In this document: positions 19,228-24,813 of the stretch, piece after piece | Layout: every line of letters starts with the position of its first letter | Position numbering within the stretch: the stretch's first letter is position 1 | Assembly: GCA_964442965.1 (NCBI GenBank) | Contig: CAYUBE010000015.1 | Span: 1-24,813, forward strand | Direction of reading: 5' to 3' | DNA from: CAJAQL01 sp964442965 | Lineage (GTDB): Bacteria > Patescibacteriota > Minisyncoccia > UBA6257 > 2-01-FULL-56-20 | DNA length: 24,813 nt | Made by a program: the position numbers and the translations under genes | The notes under the pieces: model-generated | The model's database searches: none | Told to the model about the DNA's origin: nothing | The model's input: only the letters and a program-made list of their open reading frames with translations

Positions 19228-21348
19228 ATGGAACCTCGCTACGAAATCAATGAAGTGGAAGCGCGTATCGGGAAACTTTGGGAAGATTCCGGGTTTTTCA
19301 ATCCGGATACTTGCATCGAAAAAGGCGTGACGAAGCCGGATGCGGAACCGTTCACGATCATCATGCCACCGACGAATGCGAACGGCTATCTTCATGCGGG
19401 CCATGGCCTCGTTCTGACCGTCGAAGACATCATGACGCGCTATCACCGGATGCGCGGTTATAAAACGCTGTGGTTGCCGGGGCTGGATCACGCCGGATTT
19501 GAAACGCAGGTTGTCTACGAACGGCAATTGGAAAAAGAAGGCCGTTCCCGCTTCGGCATGGACCGCGATCAGCTCTATAAGGAAATCTTGGAATTCACGC
19601 TTCGCAACAAAAAGAACATCGAGGACCAAACGAGAAGCATCGGCGCCTCATGCGACTGGTCACGGGAAAAGTTCACGCTCGATCCGGATATCGTGAAAAC
19701 CGTATACGCAACGTTCAAAAAGCTTTCCGATGACGGCTTGGTCTATCGCGGCAGAAAGATCGTGAACTGGTGCTCGAAACATCAAACTTCCCTCTCGGAT
19801 CTCGAAACTACCGACGAAGAGCAGGTTGATAAATTCTACTATTTAAAATACGGCCCGTTCGTGATCGCCACGTCGCGCCCCGAAACGAAATTCGGCGACA
19901 AATATGTCGTCATGCATCCGGACGATCCGCGGTACGCCGAGTATAAAGAGGGGCAAAAAATAGATCTAGAATGGATCAACGGCCCGGTCACGGCGACCAT
20001 CATTAAAGACAAGGCAATCGACATGGAATTCGGGACTGGGGTCATGACCATCACCCCGTGGCACGATCCCGTGGACTTCGAGATCGCCGAACGGCACGAA
20101 CTGGACCGAGAACAGATCATTGGCTTTGACGGCAAATTGCTTCCCGTCGCCGGAGAGTTTGCCGGTATGAAAATACTGGACGCGCGGCCGAAAATAATCG
20201 AAAAACTGCAATCAAAAGGACTCGTTGATAAAATAGACGAGAAATATGTCCACGTCGTGAAAAAATGCTACAAGTGCGGAACGCTCATCGAGCCGCAGAT
20301 CAAAGACCAGTGGTTCGTGAAAATGAAACCGCTTGCGGCGCCGGCGATCAAGGCAATCGAAAACGGCAACGTCACGTTTCTGCCGGAGCATTATAAAAAG
20401 ATATCTCTCCACTGGCTCGAAAATATAATCGACTGGAATATTTCGCGGCAGATCGTGTGGGGCATTCCAATTCCTGCAAAGATCTGCGAAAACTGCGGCA
20501 AGGGCGTTGTGGATATCGAGAACAAAGTGAAAATCTGTCCCGACTGTGAGGGCCCGATGAAGCAGGAAACCGATACGTTCGATACGTGGTTCTCGTCCGG
20601 CCAATGGCCATACGCCGCTTTGGGCTATCCAGATTCAAAAGATTTCAAAACGTTCTATCCGACGAGCGTCATGGAAACCGCTGGAGAGATCATTTTCTTC
20701 TGGGTCACGCGCATGATCATGTTCGGGCTTTATGTGACCGGCACTGTCCCCTTCAAGACCGTCTATCTTCACGGTCTTGTTCTCGACGCCAAAGGGAAAA
20801 AGATGAGCAAGAGCCGCGGTAACGTCATTAACCCTCTCGATCTTACGGCAAAATACGGCACCGATGCGTTCCGGATAGGACTCATCATCGGCAACACGCC
20901 GGGCACCTCGCTCGCACTCGACGAAAACCGCATCCGCGGCTACCGGAACTTCTCGACGAAAATCTGGAACATCGCAAGGTTTATAGAAATGAATAAACTA
21001 GCGATTAGCGATTCGCGATTCGCGATTAGCGAACCTCACAAGAAATATATTGACGATATGGAAGTTTTAAAGAAAGAAGTCACCACACATCTCGATAAAT
21101 TTGAATTCCATCTCGCTGCCGAAAAGCTCTATCACTACATCTGGCACGAACTCGCGGATGTCATCGTCGAAGCCGAAAAAGAAAAACTCCGAAACGGAAC
21201 CGACGAAGAAAAAGCTGCAAGCTATGCCGTCCTCGAACAGCTTCTCCTTGAATCCCTCAAAATGCTCCATCCCTTCATGCCCTTCATCACTGAGGAAATC
21301 TACCAGATCTTCCATCCCGGTAAAATACTGATGGTCGAAAAGTGGTAA
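19228..21348 (+). CDS. valS: Valyl-tRNA synthetase
   Basis: A 706-residue class I synthetase that charges tRNA-Val; its substrate gene lies in the same window. HIGH-type motif HAGH near residue 56 (NANGYLHAGHGL), KMSKS at 525-529 (GKKMSKSRGN). The CP1 editing domain has ATSRPETKFGD and the HDPVD patch. There are two Cys clusters, CYKCG and CENCG...CPDC, likely zinc-binding. The signature DTFDTWFSSGQWPY is typical of ValRS. It ends at ILMVEKW after the anticodon-binding helices and lacks the C-terminal coiled-coil arm of longer (about 880-residue) ValRS. Residues about 591-601 (LAISDSRFAIS) are coded by a tandem repeat inserted in frame between the catalytic and anticodon-binding domains. The ATG follows a leader without a Shine-Dalgarno sequence. 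Confidence 0.97.
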   Translation: MEPRYEINEVEARIGKLWEDSGFFNPDTCIEKGVTKPDAEPFTIIMPPTNANGYLHAGHGLVLTVEDIMTRYHRMRGYKTLWLPGLDHAGFETQVVYERQLEKEGRSRFGMDRDQLYKEILEFTLRNKKNIEDQTRSIGASCDWSREKFTLDPDIVKTVYATFKKLSDDGLVYRGRKIVNWCSKHQTSLSDLETTDEEQVDKFYYLKYGPFVIATSRPETKFGDKYVVMHPDDPRYAEYKEGQKIDLEWINGPVTATIIKDKAIDMEFGTGVMTITPWHDPVDFEIAERHELDREQIIGFDGKLLPVAGEFAGMKILDARPKIIEKLQSKGLVDKIDEKYVHVVKKCYKCGTLIEPQIKDQWFVKMKPLAAPAIKAIENGNVTFLPEHYKKISLHWLENIIDWNISRQIVWGIPIPAKICENCGKGVVDIENKVKICPDCEGPMKQETDTFDTWFSSGQWPYAALGYPDSKDFKTFYPTSVMETAGEIIFFWVTRMIMFGLYVTGTVPFKTVYLHGLVLDAKGKKMSKSRGNVINPLDLTAKYGTDAFRIGLIIGNTPGTSLALDENRIRGYRNFSTKIWNIARFIEMNKLAISDSRFAISEPHKKYIDDMEVLKKEVTTHLDKFEFHLAAEKLYHYIWHELADVIVEAEKEKLRNGTDEEKAASYAVLEQLLLESLKMLHPFMPFITEEIYQIFHPGKILMVEKW
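20998..21031 (+). repeat. In-frame tandem repeat insertion in valS
   Basis: Imperfect tandem units of GCGATTAGCGATTC type over about 34 bp, coding for LAISDSRFAISE. They lie at the junction between the Rossmann/SC-fold part and the helical anticodon domain, where an extra loop would be tolerated. Confidence 0.7.
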
Positions 21349-21416
21349 AAATCATTCCAGCCATCATGGACAGGCTCAAACTCGAGGGACACTGTTTACA
21401 ATAAATACCTGAGCTT

Positions 21417-22130
21417 ATGAATATTTCCCAACAGGTCTATAGGGTACTCACAAAGAGAAAATATAATCGTAATAAACCCTATCTCGCAGGGGAAATTTTA
21501 AAAATTATCGATAAATCACTATCTTTGAATGAACCAATTAAGTTAGTTGGCTTTTGGGGTGTCGGACAAAAAGATAAACCGAACTGGGCAGATGAAGAAT
21601 CTTGTAAATTTTTATATGACCTGAACAAAGAAATAAAGAATGTGTATGAACCTGGTATAGAATTCACCTTTGTATTCGCTAATATGCACGGGCAACACAA
21701 TGGATATCAAAAAGAAAGTATTAATTCCTACACAAAGGGAATGATTAAAATCTTTAACCGATATTCTTTCACGTACGTCTATCTTGATAAGCTCTGGGAG
21801 AAATATCAAATTACTTTCGATAAGATTAATTTAATTCTCGAGGCAAAACCCGAAAAGTGGTGGGATGAAATCTTAGAACGAGATGCTATCGAGAAAAACG
21901 CCGCTTGTAGGAATAAAAAATACCCCCCTCGAATCGCCGCACAGAAATATTACATCATGAGAAATCTTGAAAAGGAGATATTCGAGAAGGAATTTCCGGG
22001 ATATATTTTTCATGCTTTTTCTGATCCCAGATTACAGATAGTTCTCCCCAATATGCCAACATTGTACTTTTACGGAAGAGAAAGTTGGTCGAATGCTCCA
22101 TGGTTTGTCGATCATAAAAAAATGACTTGA
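21417..22130 (+). CDS. Hypothetical protein, unknown function (AT-rich)
   Basis: A 237-residue soluble protein that I do not recognise with confidence. Notable stretches are KLVGFWGVGQKDKPNWADEE, then a strand-turn FTFVFANMHGQHNGY with two His, and a C-terminal half rich in Lys, Glu, Tyr and Trp. A core of the form GFWG...K...AD, followed by a strand and MHGQHN, vaguely recalls isonitrile-synthase-like (PvcA/DIT1) proteins, but I cannot support that assignment. Base composition is clearly more AT-rich than valS upstream, suggesting transfer. It stands alone between valS and a convergent methyltransferase gene. No clear promoter or Shine-Dalgarno sequence is seen. Confidence 0.65.
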   Translation: MNISQQVYRVLTKRKYNRNKPYLAGEILKIIDKSLSLNEPIKLVGFWGVGQKDKPNWADEESCKFLYDLNKEIKNVYEPGIEFTFVFANMHGQHNGYQKESINSYTKGMIKIFNRYSFTYVYLDKLWEKYQITFDKINLILEAKPEKWWDEILERDAIEKNAACRNKKYPPRIAAQKYYIMRNLEKEIFEKEFPGYIFHAFSDPRLQIVLPNMPTLYFYGRESWSNAPWFVDHKKMT

Positions 22131-22148
22131 ATGTGCTCAGTCACGAAA

Positions 22149-22180
22149 GATTAAAAAATTATTAAATGATTCTTGACGGG
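22149..22180 (+). repeat. 32-bp direct repeat, copy A
   Basis: Identical to copy B (23231-23262) at 31 of 32 positions, same orientation. Both contain TTGACG, which could serve as a -35 box. Together they bracket the methyltransferase gene. Confidence 0.8.
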
Positions 22181-22235
22181 CGAGTTTTGATTTTTTAGCC
22201 GATTTATCCACCTATTGCGTTTTATTCAGCCGCTG

Positions 22236-23102
22236 TTATTTTTGAAAAATGAGCAAACTTTGCGGCTGGTTTATATCGCGTTGATCCGGGAAACCGATAA
22301 ACTTTTTAGAAGTGAGACGGTAACCAATTTTTGCGAAAAACTTCGTCCATTCTTCCATGGTCCGATAACCGAAAGGAATTGGCACATGCTCTCTTCTGGC
22401 AAGAACTCTGTTCGCGACCCAATCATAAACTGACATAATCTTCTTCCGATCGCCTTCCGGCCATTTCATGAATGCTCGCCATATTTTTTCACCATTTTCA
22501 GGCCGCAGTTCTTCTGAATAAGAGTCCTCCAAAATGACGATTCTCGACTCTTCTTTCATCTTTTCGAATATCATTTTCAGGTATCGCTCCTGTTCGTCGT
22601 ATTCCATGTGATGAAGCGCCCATGTAAGCGTCACGGAATCCGGCTGATATTCAGTGAGGAATTTTGGAAATTGACTCTCGGAAACTACTTCGAATCGGAC
22701 ATTCGGGGCACCAAAAGATTCCCATTCAGGATATTCATTGATATCAATACCGGCGAGATATCGGAAACCAGCTTCCGATAATTTTTTAACGAGGATCCCG
22801 GTGCCGCAGCCGACATCGAGAATTTTGCCCTTCGAAATTTCTGGAATTATAAATTGCTCAAAGTATGCCGGAACTATCTTCTGAAAAAATCCAATGCGAT
22901 AAACATTCTCAAGCTCACCCGAAAAATCGTTCTGAAACTTAGAAACGTCGAGGTCGGACAAGCCGCCAGTTAGGGCATCGATAAGATTTTTAGAGAAACC
23001 GATGGACGTCAAACTTTCTTTGAGATTGACGATGATAAAATTCCTTAAATTTGAATCGTCGAGAAAATCGTTGATTATTTTTCGTTCCCGCATATAATCC
23101 AT
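22236..23102 (-). CDS. Class I SAM-dependent methyltransferase
   Basis: A 288-residue protein. The SAM-binding motif I is KILDVGCGTGILVKKL (near residue 93), followed by an acidic motif II (LAGIDINEYP) and the post-motif TLTWALHHMEYDEQERYLKMI, giving a standard Rossmann-fold methyltransferase of the UbiE/small-molecule type. The N-terminal about 85 residues are helical and may form a lid. The C-terminal part (KFFAKIGYRLTSKKFIGFP) is the usual final beta-hairpin. The substrate cannot be read from the sequence. It is convergent with the preceding unknown gene, and the segment around it is framed by 32-bp direct repeats, so it may have been acquired as a cassette. Confidence 0.88.
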   Translation of the reverse strand: MDYMRERKIINDFLDDSNLRNFIIVNLKESLTSIGFSKNLIDALTGGLSDLDVSKFQNDFSGELENVYRIGFFQKIVPAYFEQFIIPEISKGKILDVGCGTGILVKKLSEAGFRYLAGIDINEYPEWESFGAPNVRFEVVSESQFPKFLTEYQPDSVTLTWALHHMEYDEQERYLKMIFEKMKEESRIVILEDSYSEELRPENGEKIWRAFMKWPEGDRKKIMSVYDWVANRVLARREHVPIPFGYRTMEEWTKFFAKIGYRLTSKKFIGFPDQRDINQPQSLLIFQK

Positions 23103-23230
23103 GACTTTATTATATTACTTTCCGGTTTCCACGACATTAAAAAGTTATTACGTTTGGCAGCGAGGAGAAATATGAGAACCGTTGGGTACTCATATTTTCC
23201 GAGCGAACCAAACGAATCCCGCCGTGGCGG

Positions 23231-23262
23231 GATTAAAAAGTTATTAAATGATTCTTGACGGG
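23231..23262 (+). repeat. 32-bp direct repeat, copy B
   Basis: The partner of copy A (22149-22180). A third, partial copy (about 15 bp) is at 23136-23150. Just before copy B is a palindrome, AATCCCGCC/GGCGGGATT (about 23216-23235), overlapping its first bases. Confidence 0.75.
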
Positions 23263-23264
23263 GT

Positions 23265-23340
23265 GGTTTTATTTCCCTACCATAAAACCATGCCCGCAGG
23301 GGCGTCAGCCCCTTATCGGCGGTATAGCTGATACGGGCAT
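23265..23340. repeat. Hairpin plus compact three-way-junction element
   Basis: The first part is a hairpin GGTTTTAT/ATAAAACC (23265-23289). Next to it, about 23290-23340 folds as a closed junction: outer stem ATGCCCG/CGGGCAT, hairpin GGGGC/GCCCC, and hairpin TATCGGC/GCTGATA with one G-U pair. It lies 30-80 nt after the PemK gene stop codon. It could be a transcript end, a mobile palindromic element or a small structured RNA. I could not fit it to known self-cleaving ribozyme cores. Confidence 0.55.
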
Positions 23341-23370
23341 ATCAAAAACTATTGCCACAAAGAACTCATC

Positions 23371-23826
23371 TTAAAACTTCCCATCGGAAGTTTCGGGATG
23401 GGCTCGAGGCACCCGAGGACCCCGCGAGGGGTCCGTTTTGTTCTCGAGAAAAATAACCAGAGCACGAGTGATCCGGAGAAATTTTTTTCTCTGTAACTTT
23501 CCCGCGCGCCGGATCAATCTCTTCGCACTCAGCGTCCGTATTTGCGAAAGCAGAATAGTCCTCTCGTAACCATGAACAAAGATTGAATAATTATATTTTC
23601 CAAACTTTCTAATGGAACTCATGGGCAAACCCAAAAACATATCTTTATTGAATTTACGGAAAATGAGGATTGGACGTTCAAAAAGATCGTTTTTGCCATC
23701 TTCTTCAACGCCCACATTTACACCAAGAGACGACCACCAAATTTCAGCTTCATGAAATAATGGTGGCTGATCTTTGCGCTCGATTTTGGTTTTTAGATCG
23801 TGCCATTTCCAGAAATCTTTTTCCAT
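23371..23826 (-). CDS. PemK/MazF-like toxin-family protein
   Basis: A 151-residue protein. The core (about residues 18-125) follows the PemK/MazF pattern: EAEIWWSSLGVNVGVEEDG, then RPILIFRKFNKDMFLGLPMS, a variable loop, and LLSQIRTLSAKRLIRR. MazF-family proteins are ribosome-independent mRNA endonucleases. The usual catalytic Arg/Thr positions fit RPI and the SQIRTLS region, but I cannot verify activity. No small antitoxin gene is visible on either side; solitary members of this family are frequent in candidate-phyla genomes (recalled). The last about 20 residues (DPSRGPRVPRAHPETSDGKF) are coded over a GC palindrome and look like a repeat-derived tail. The gene is AT-richer than core genes. 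Confidence 0.75.
   Translation of the reverse strand: MEKDFWKWHDLKTKIERKDQPPLFHEAEIWWSSLGVNVGVEEDGKNDLFERPILIFRKFNKDMFLGLPMSSIRKFGKYNYSIFVHGYERTILLSQIRTLSAKRLIRRAGKLQRKKFLRITRALVIFLENKTDPSRGPRVPRAHPETSDGKF
23403..23433. repeat. GC palindrome inside the 3' end of the PemK-like gene
   Basis: GGACCCC/GGGGTCC around a GCGA loop (about 23416-23433), beside CTCGAGG/CCCGAGG repeats. It encodes the unusual DPSRGPRVP tail, beyond the conserved domain. Confidence 0.55.
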
Positions 23827-24041
23827 CCAACTACAATAAGAAAATGAAGATTAAATATTTCTAAAAGAAATTGGATCATGATGATGCATGGAAGCACGGA
23901 TGGTCCGCCGGAGCCTGTACTCGCGAAGGCGAGCACGGACCATGACAAAAAAAGATAATGGCAAATTAAATCAGCGTCCGCACGGACGCTTATTTAATTT
24001 AAAACGGTACTTTGATGCCTGCCTGCAGGCAGGTCGGCACA
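23827..24041. other. Gene-free region downstream of the rRNA operon with strong hairpins
   Basis: No plausible gene is seen. The most stable structure is a long hairpin at 23963-24000: AAATTAAAT/ATTTAATTT flanking a perfect AGCGTCCG/CGGACGCT with loop CA. Being AT-rich at the base on both strands, it could end transcription from either side, including the rRNA operon. Other palindromes lie at about 23911-23934 (TACTCGC/GCGAGCA) and 24018-24034 (GCCTGCCTGCAGGCAGG). Confidence 0.55.
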
Positions 24042-24120
24042 TCCTACTTTCCCCACCGCTTGCGCGATCCGCCTTCGCCAAGGCTACGGCGAGACAGGCA
24101 AGTATCATCGGAGAGGTGGA
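24042..24120 (-). pseudogene. Broken second copy of the 5S rRNA 3' part, carrying a repeat insertion
   Basis: 24043-24068 repeats 26 nt of the true 5S (24156-24181), and 24100-24111 repeats the next 12 nt (24182-24193). They are split by a 31-nt insertion (24069-24099: GCCTTCGCCAAGGCTACGGC and ACAGGC). After that, AGAGGTGG joins directly, so about 36 nt of the central 5S are deleted. The 5' part is missing. It lies directly after the true 5S on the same strand. Confidence 0.75.
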
Positions 24121-24124
24121 GATA

Positions 24125-24150
24125 TAAAAAATCGAACCTTTAGATGCTGG
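24125..24150 (-). terminator. Extended 5S stem followed by T-run (end of rRNA operon)
   Basis: The 20-nt segments 24131-24150 and 24256-24275 are complementary with one G-U pair and lengthen helix I of 5S into a long stalk. On the minus strand it is followed by TTTTTT and ATATC. It can serve both as processing stalk and intrinsic terminator. Confidence 0.7.
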
Positions 24151-24260
24151 CATTACCTACTTTCCCCACCGCTTGCGCGATAAGTATCATCGGTTGCGCA
24201 CACTTTCACTTCTCTGTTCGGAATGGGAAGAGGTGGGACATATGCGAATGAAACACCAGC
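24146..24260 (-). rRNA. rrf: 5S ribosomal RNA
   Basis: About 115 nt on the minus strand. It contains the 5S hallmark CCCATTCCGAACAGAGAAGT, the following GATGATACT and GGTGGGGAAAGTAGG segments, and closing ends GCTGG/CCAGC. Ends are approximate, since the terminal helix continues into flanking sequence. It follows the 23S gene in the usual order. Confidence 0.93.
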
Positions 24261-24275
24261 ATCTAAGGGTTCGAT

Positions 24276-24416
24276 CCTTAGTTTTTTGTAGAGTTGTGGT
24301 ATACGATTTCGCAATCGTTAACCTATAGTCCCACTTCGCTCCTACGGAGCTTCCGCCTTCGCCAAAGGCTACAGTGGACAAGTCGCGGGACGCACGCTTT
24401 CGCGTGCGAAGTCAGC
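24276..24416 (-). other. 23S-5S spacer
   Basis: No tRNA is present. It includes a hairpin CGCACGC/GCGTGCG with a TTTC loop (24391-24408) next to the 23S end, and a repeat of the type GCCTTCGCCAAAGGCTAC near 24354-24372, similar to the one inserted in the broken 5S copy. Confidence 0.6.
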
Positions 24417-24813
24417 ATTGGGATGGTTGGCGGATTATTAGTACTCCTCAGCTGAAACCCTTGCGGGCCTTATACTTAGAGCCTATTCGCGCCCTCTGCA
24501 CAAATGCAGCGAAGCATTGGAAGTTCATCGTGAAGATGAGCTCGAGGCGCGACGACGACGGCGTACTCGGAGAGTACATCGAGGAGGAGCAACGAAGAGA
24601 TCGCTTCATGATGAGCTTCCCTTCGGGCCGGAATATTTTTTCTTCCAGCGTTGTTACTCGTCGCTCGCGTACATAAAGTACGCTTCGTTTCTCGTGCCTA
24701 GCCGGAAGAAAAAATCTTCACGGCCAATGCTCGTTGAATTTATGCAGAGGACGCTTTTACGTGGTAGTCTTCCACGAAATCACGCATACCTAATCTTGGG
24801 GTAGGCTTCGCGC
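24417..24813 (-). rRNA. rrl: 23S ribosomal RNA, 3' end (partial, with insertion)
   Basis: Minus strand. The start of the fragment reads ACCCCAAGATTAGGT and GAAGACTACCACGT, and after an insertion the 3' end reads ATAGGCTCTAAG, CAGCTGAGGAGTACTAATAA, matching the end of bacterial 23S rRNA. The gene continues beyond the right edge. The mature 3' end is estimated near 24417. Confidence 0.9.
24488..24758 (-). other. Structured intervening sequence of about 270 nt in 23S rRNA
   Basis: It interrupts the conserved ACCACGT / GATAGGC junction near the 23S 3' end. Its ends pair over 17 bp (two G-U), then 8 bp (AGCATTGG/CCAATGCT). An arm with GATTTTTTCTTCC/GGAAGAAAAAATA and further hairpins (GCGTAC/GTACGC, GTACTC/GAGTAC) lie within. 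There is no convincing open frame, so no homing endonuclease. The paired ends fit an rRNA intervening sequence or helix expansion better than a group I intron. Confidence 0.75.

Noticed and set aside
23252..23290. TTGACG plus TACCAT as a plus-strand promoter in repeat copy B
   Set aside because: The spacing fits, but no gene follows on that strand and the spacer is part of a hairpin; probably coincidental.
23888..24127. Small plus-strand protein frame at the rRNA end
   Set aside because: It runs through terminator hairpins, palindromes and the broken 5S copy, and has no family match or ribosome binding site.
24488..24758. Group I intron in 23S rRNA
   Set aside because: I could not identify the conserved P7/P3 core or a homing endonuclease frame; the long paired ends fit an intervening sequence better. 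Not excluded without a covariance search.

Overview
The window looks like a piece of a Candidate Phyla Radiation (Patescibacteria, probably parcubacterial) chromosome. The grounds are compact core genes, several multidomain fusions, promoters with a -10 box only 6-7 nt before the ATG, many short palindromic repeats lying between and inside genes, and in-frame repeat insertions of the STSSGQAG kind that recur in such genomes. This assignment is inference; no complete marker gene was compared.

Layout. 1-1350: end of a gene, a small membrane protein and a STAS-domain protein. 1348-5218 (minus strand): a fused glucose-6-phosphate/6-phosphogluconate dehydrogenase, a fused diadenylate cyclase-YbbR protein (CdaA-CdaR) and tRNA-Ile(GAU). 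5364-5654: a decayed IS256-type transposase. 5732-14153: an 8.4-kb system described below. 14321-14806: a tRNA-Val locus in which an intact tRNA-Val(GAC) sits in the anticodon loop of a second, expanded tRNA-Val copy. 14944-18953 (minus strand): gatB, a RodA/FtsW-type SEDS protein, an anchored Cys-motif protein and a hypothetical protein. 19228-21348: valS. 21417-23826: AT-rich accessory genes (unknown protein, methyltransferase flanked by direct repeats, PemK/MazF-like toxin). 23960-24813 (minus strand): end of an rRNA operon, with a 23S 3' part carrying a structured insertion of about 270 nt, 5S rRNA, and a broken second 5S copy.

The main system is a diversity-generating retroelement (DGR) built into a MoxR-vWA cassette. 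A strong promoter (TTGACT, 17 bp, TATAAT) drives, on the minus strand, a MoxR-type AAA+ ATPase, two paralogous target proteins ending in variable repeats (VR2, VR1), the template repeat (TR), the reverse transcriptase, and a transglutaminase-vWA protein whose start overlaps the RT stop (ATGA). Over 120 bp, TR and the two VRs agree at all 94 non-adenine template positions, while 22 of 26 template adenines are changed in at least one VR. This is the signature of adenine-specific mutagenic homing. The Avd accessory protein is encoded on the opposite strand, between TR and RT, and points into TR. No product has a visible signal peptide or membrane anchor, so the diversified proteins are probably cytoplasmic. 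The set resembles the published class of MoxR-vWA conflict systems with DGR-diversified effectors; the tandem targets, the fused transglutaminase and the inverted avd are the features to follow up.

A second theme is hairpin-type insertions in stable RNA genes (23S, tRNA-Val copy, 5S copy) and in-frame repeats in coding genes (transglutaminase-vWA, valS, perhaps the PemK tail). This suggests a genome that tolerates invasion by small palindromic elements at surface loops of RNAs and proteins.
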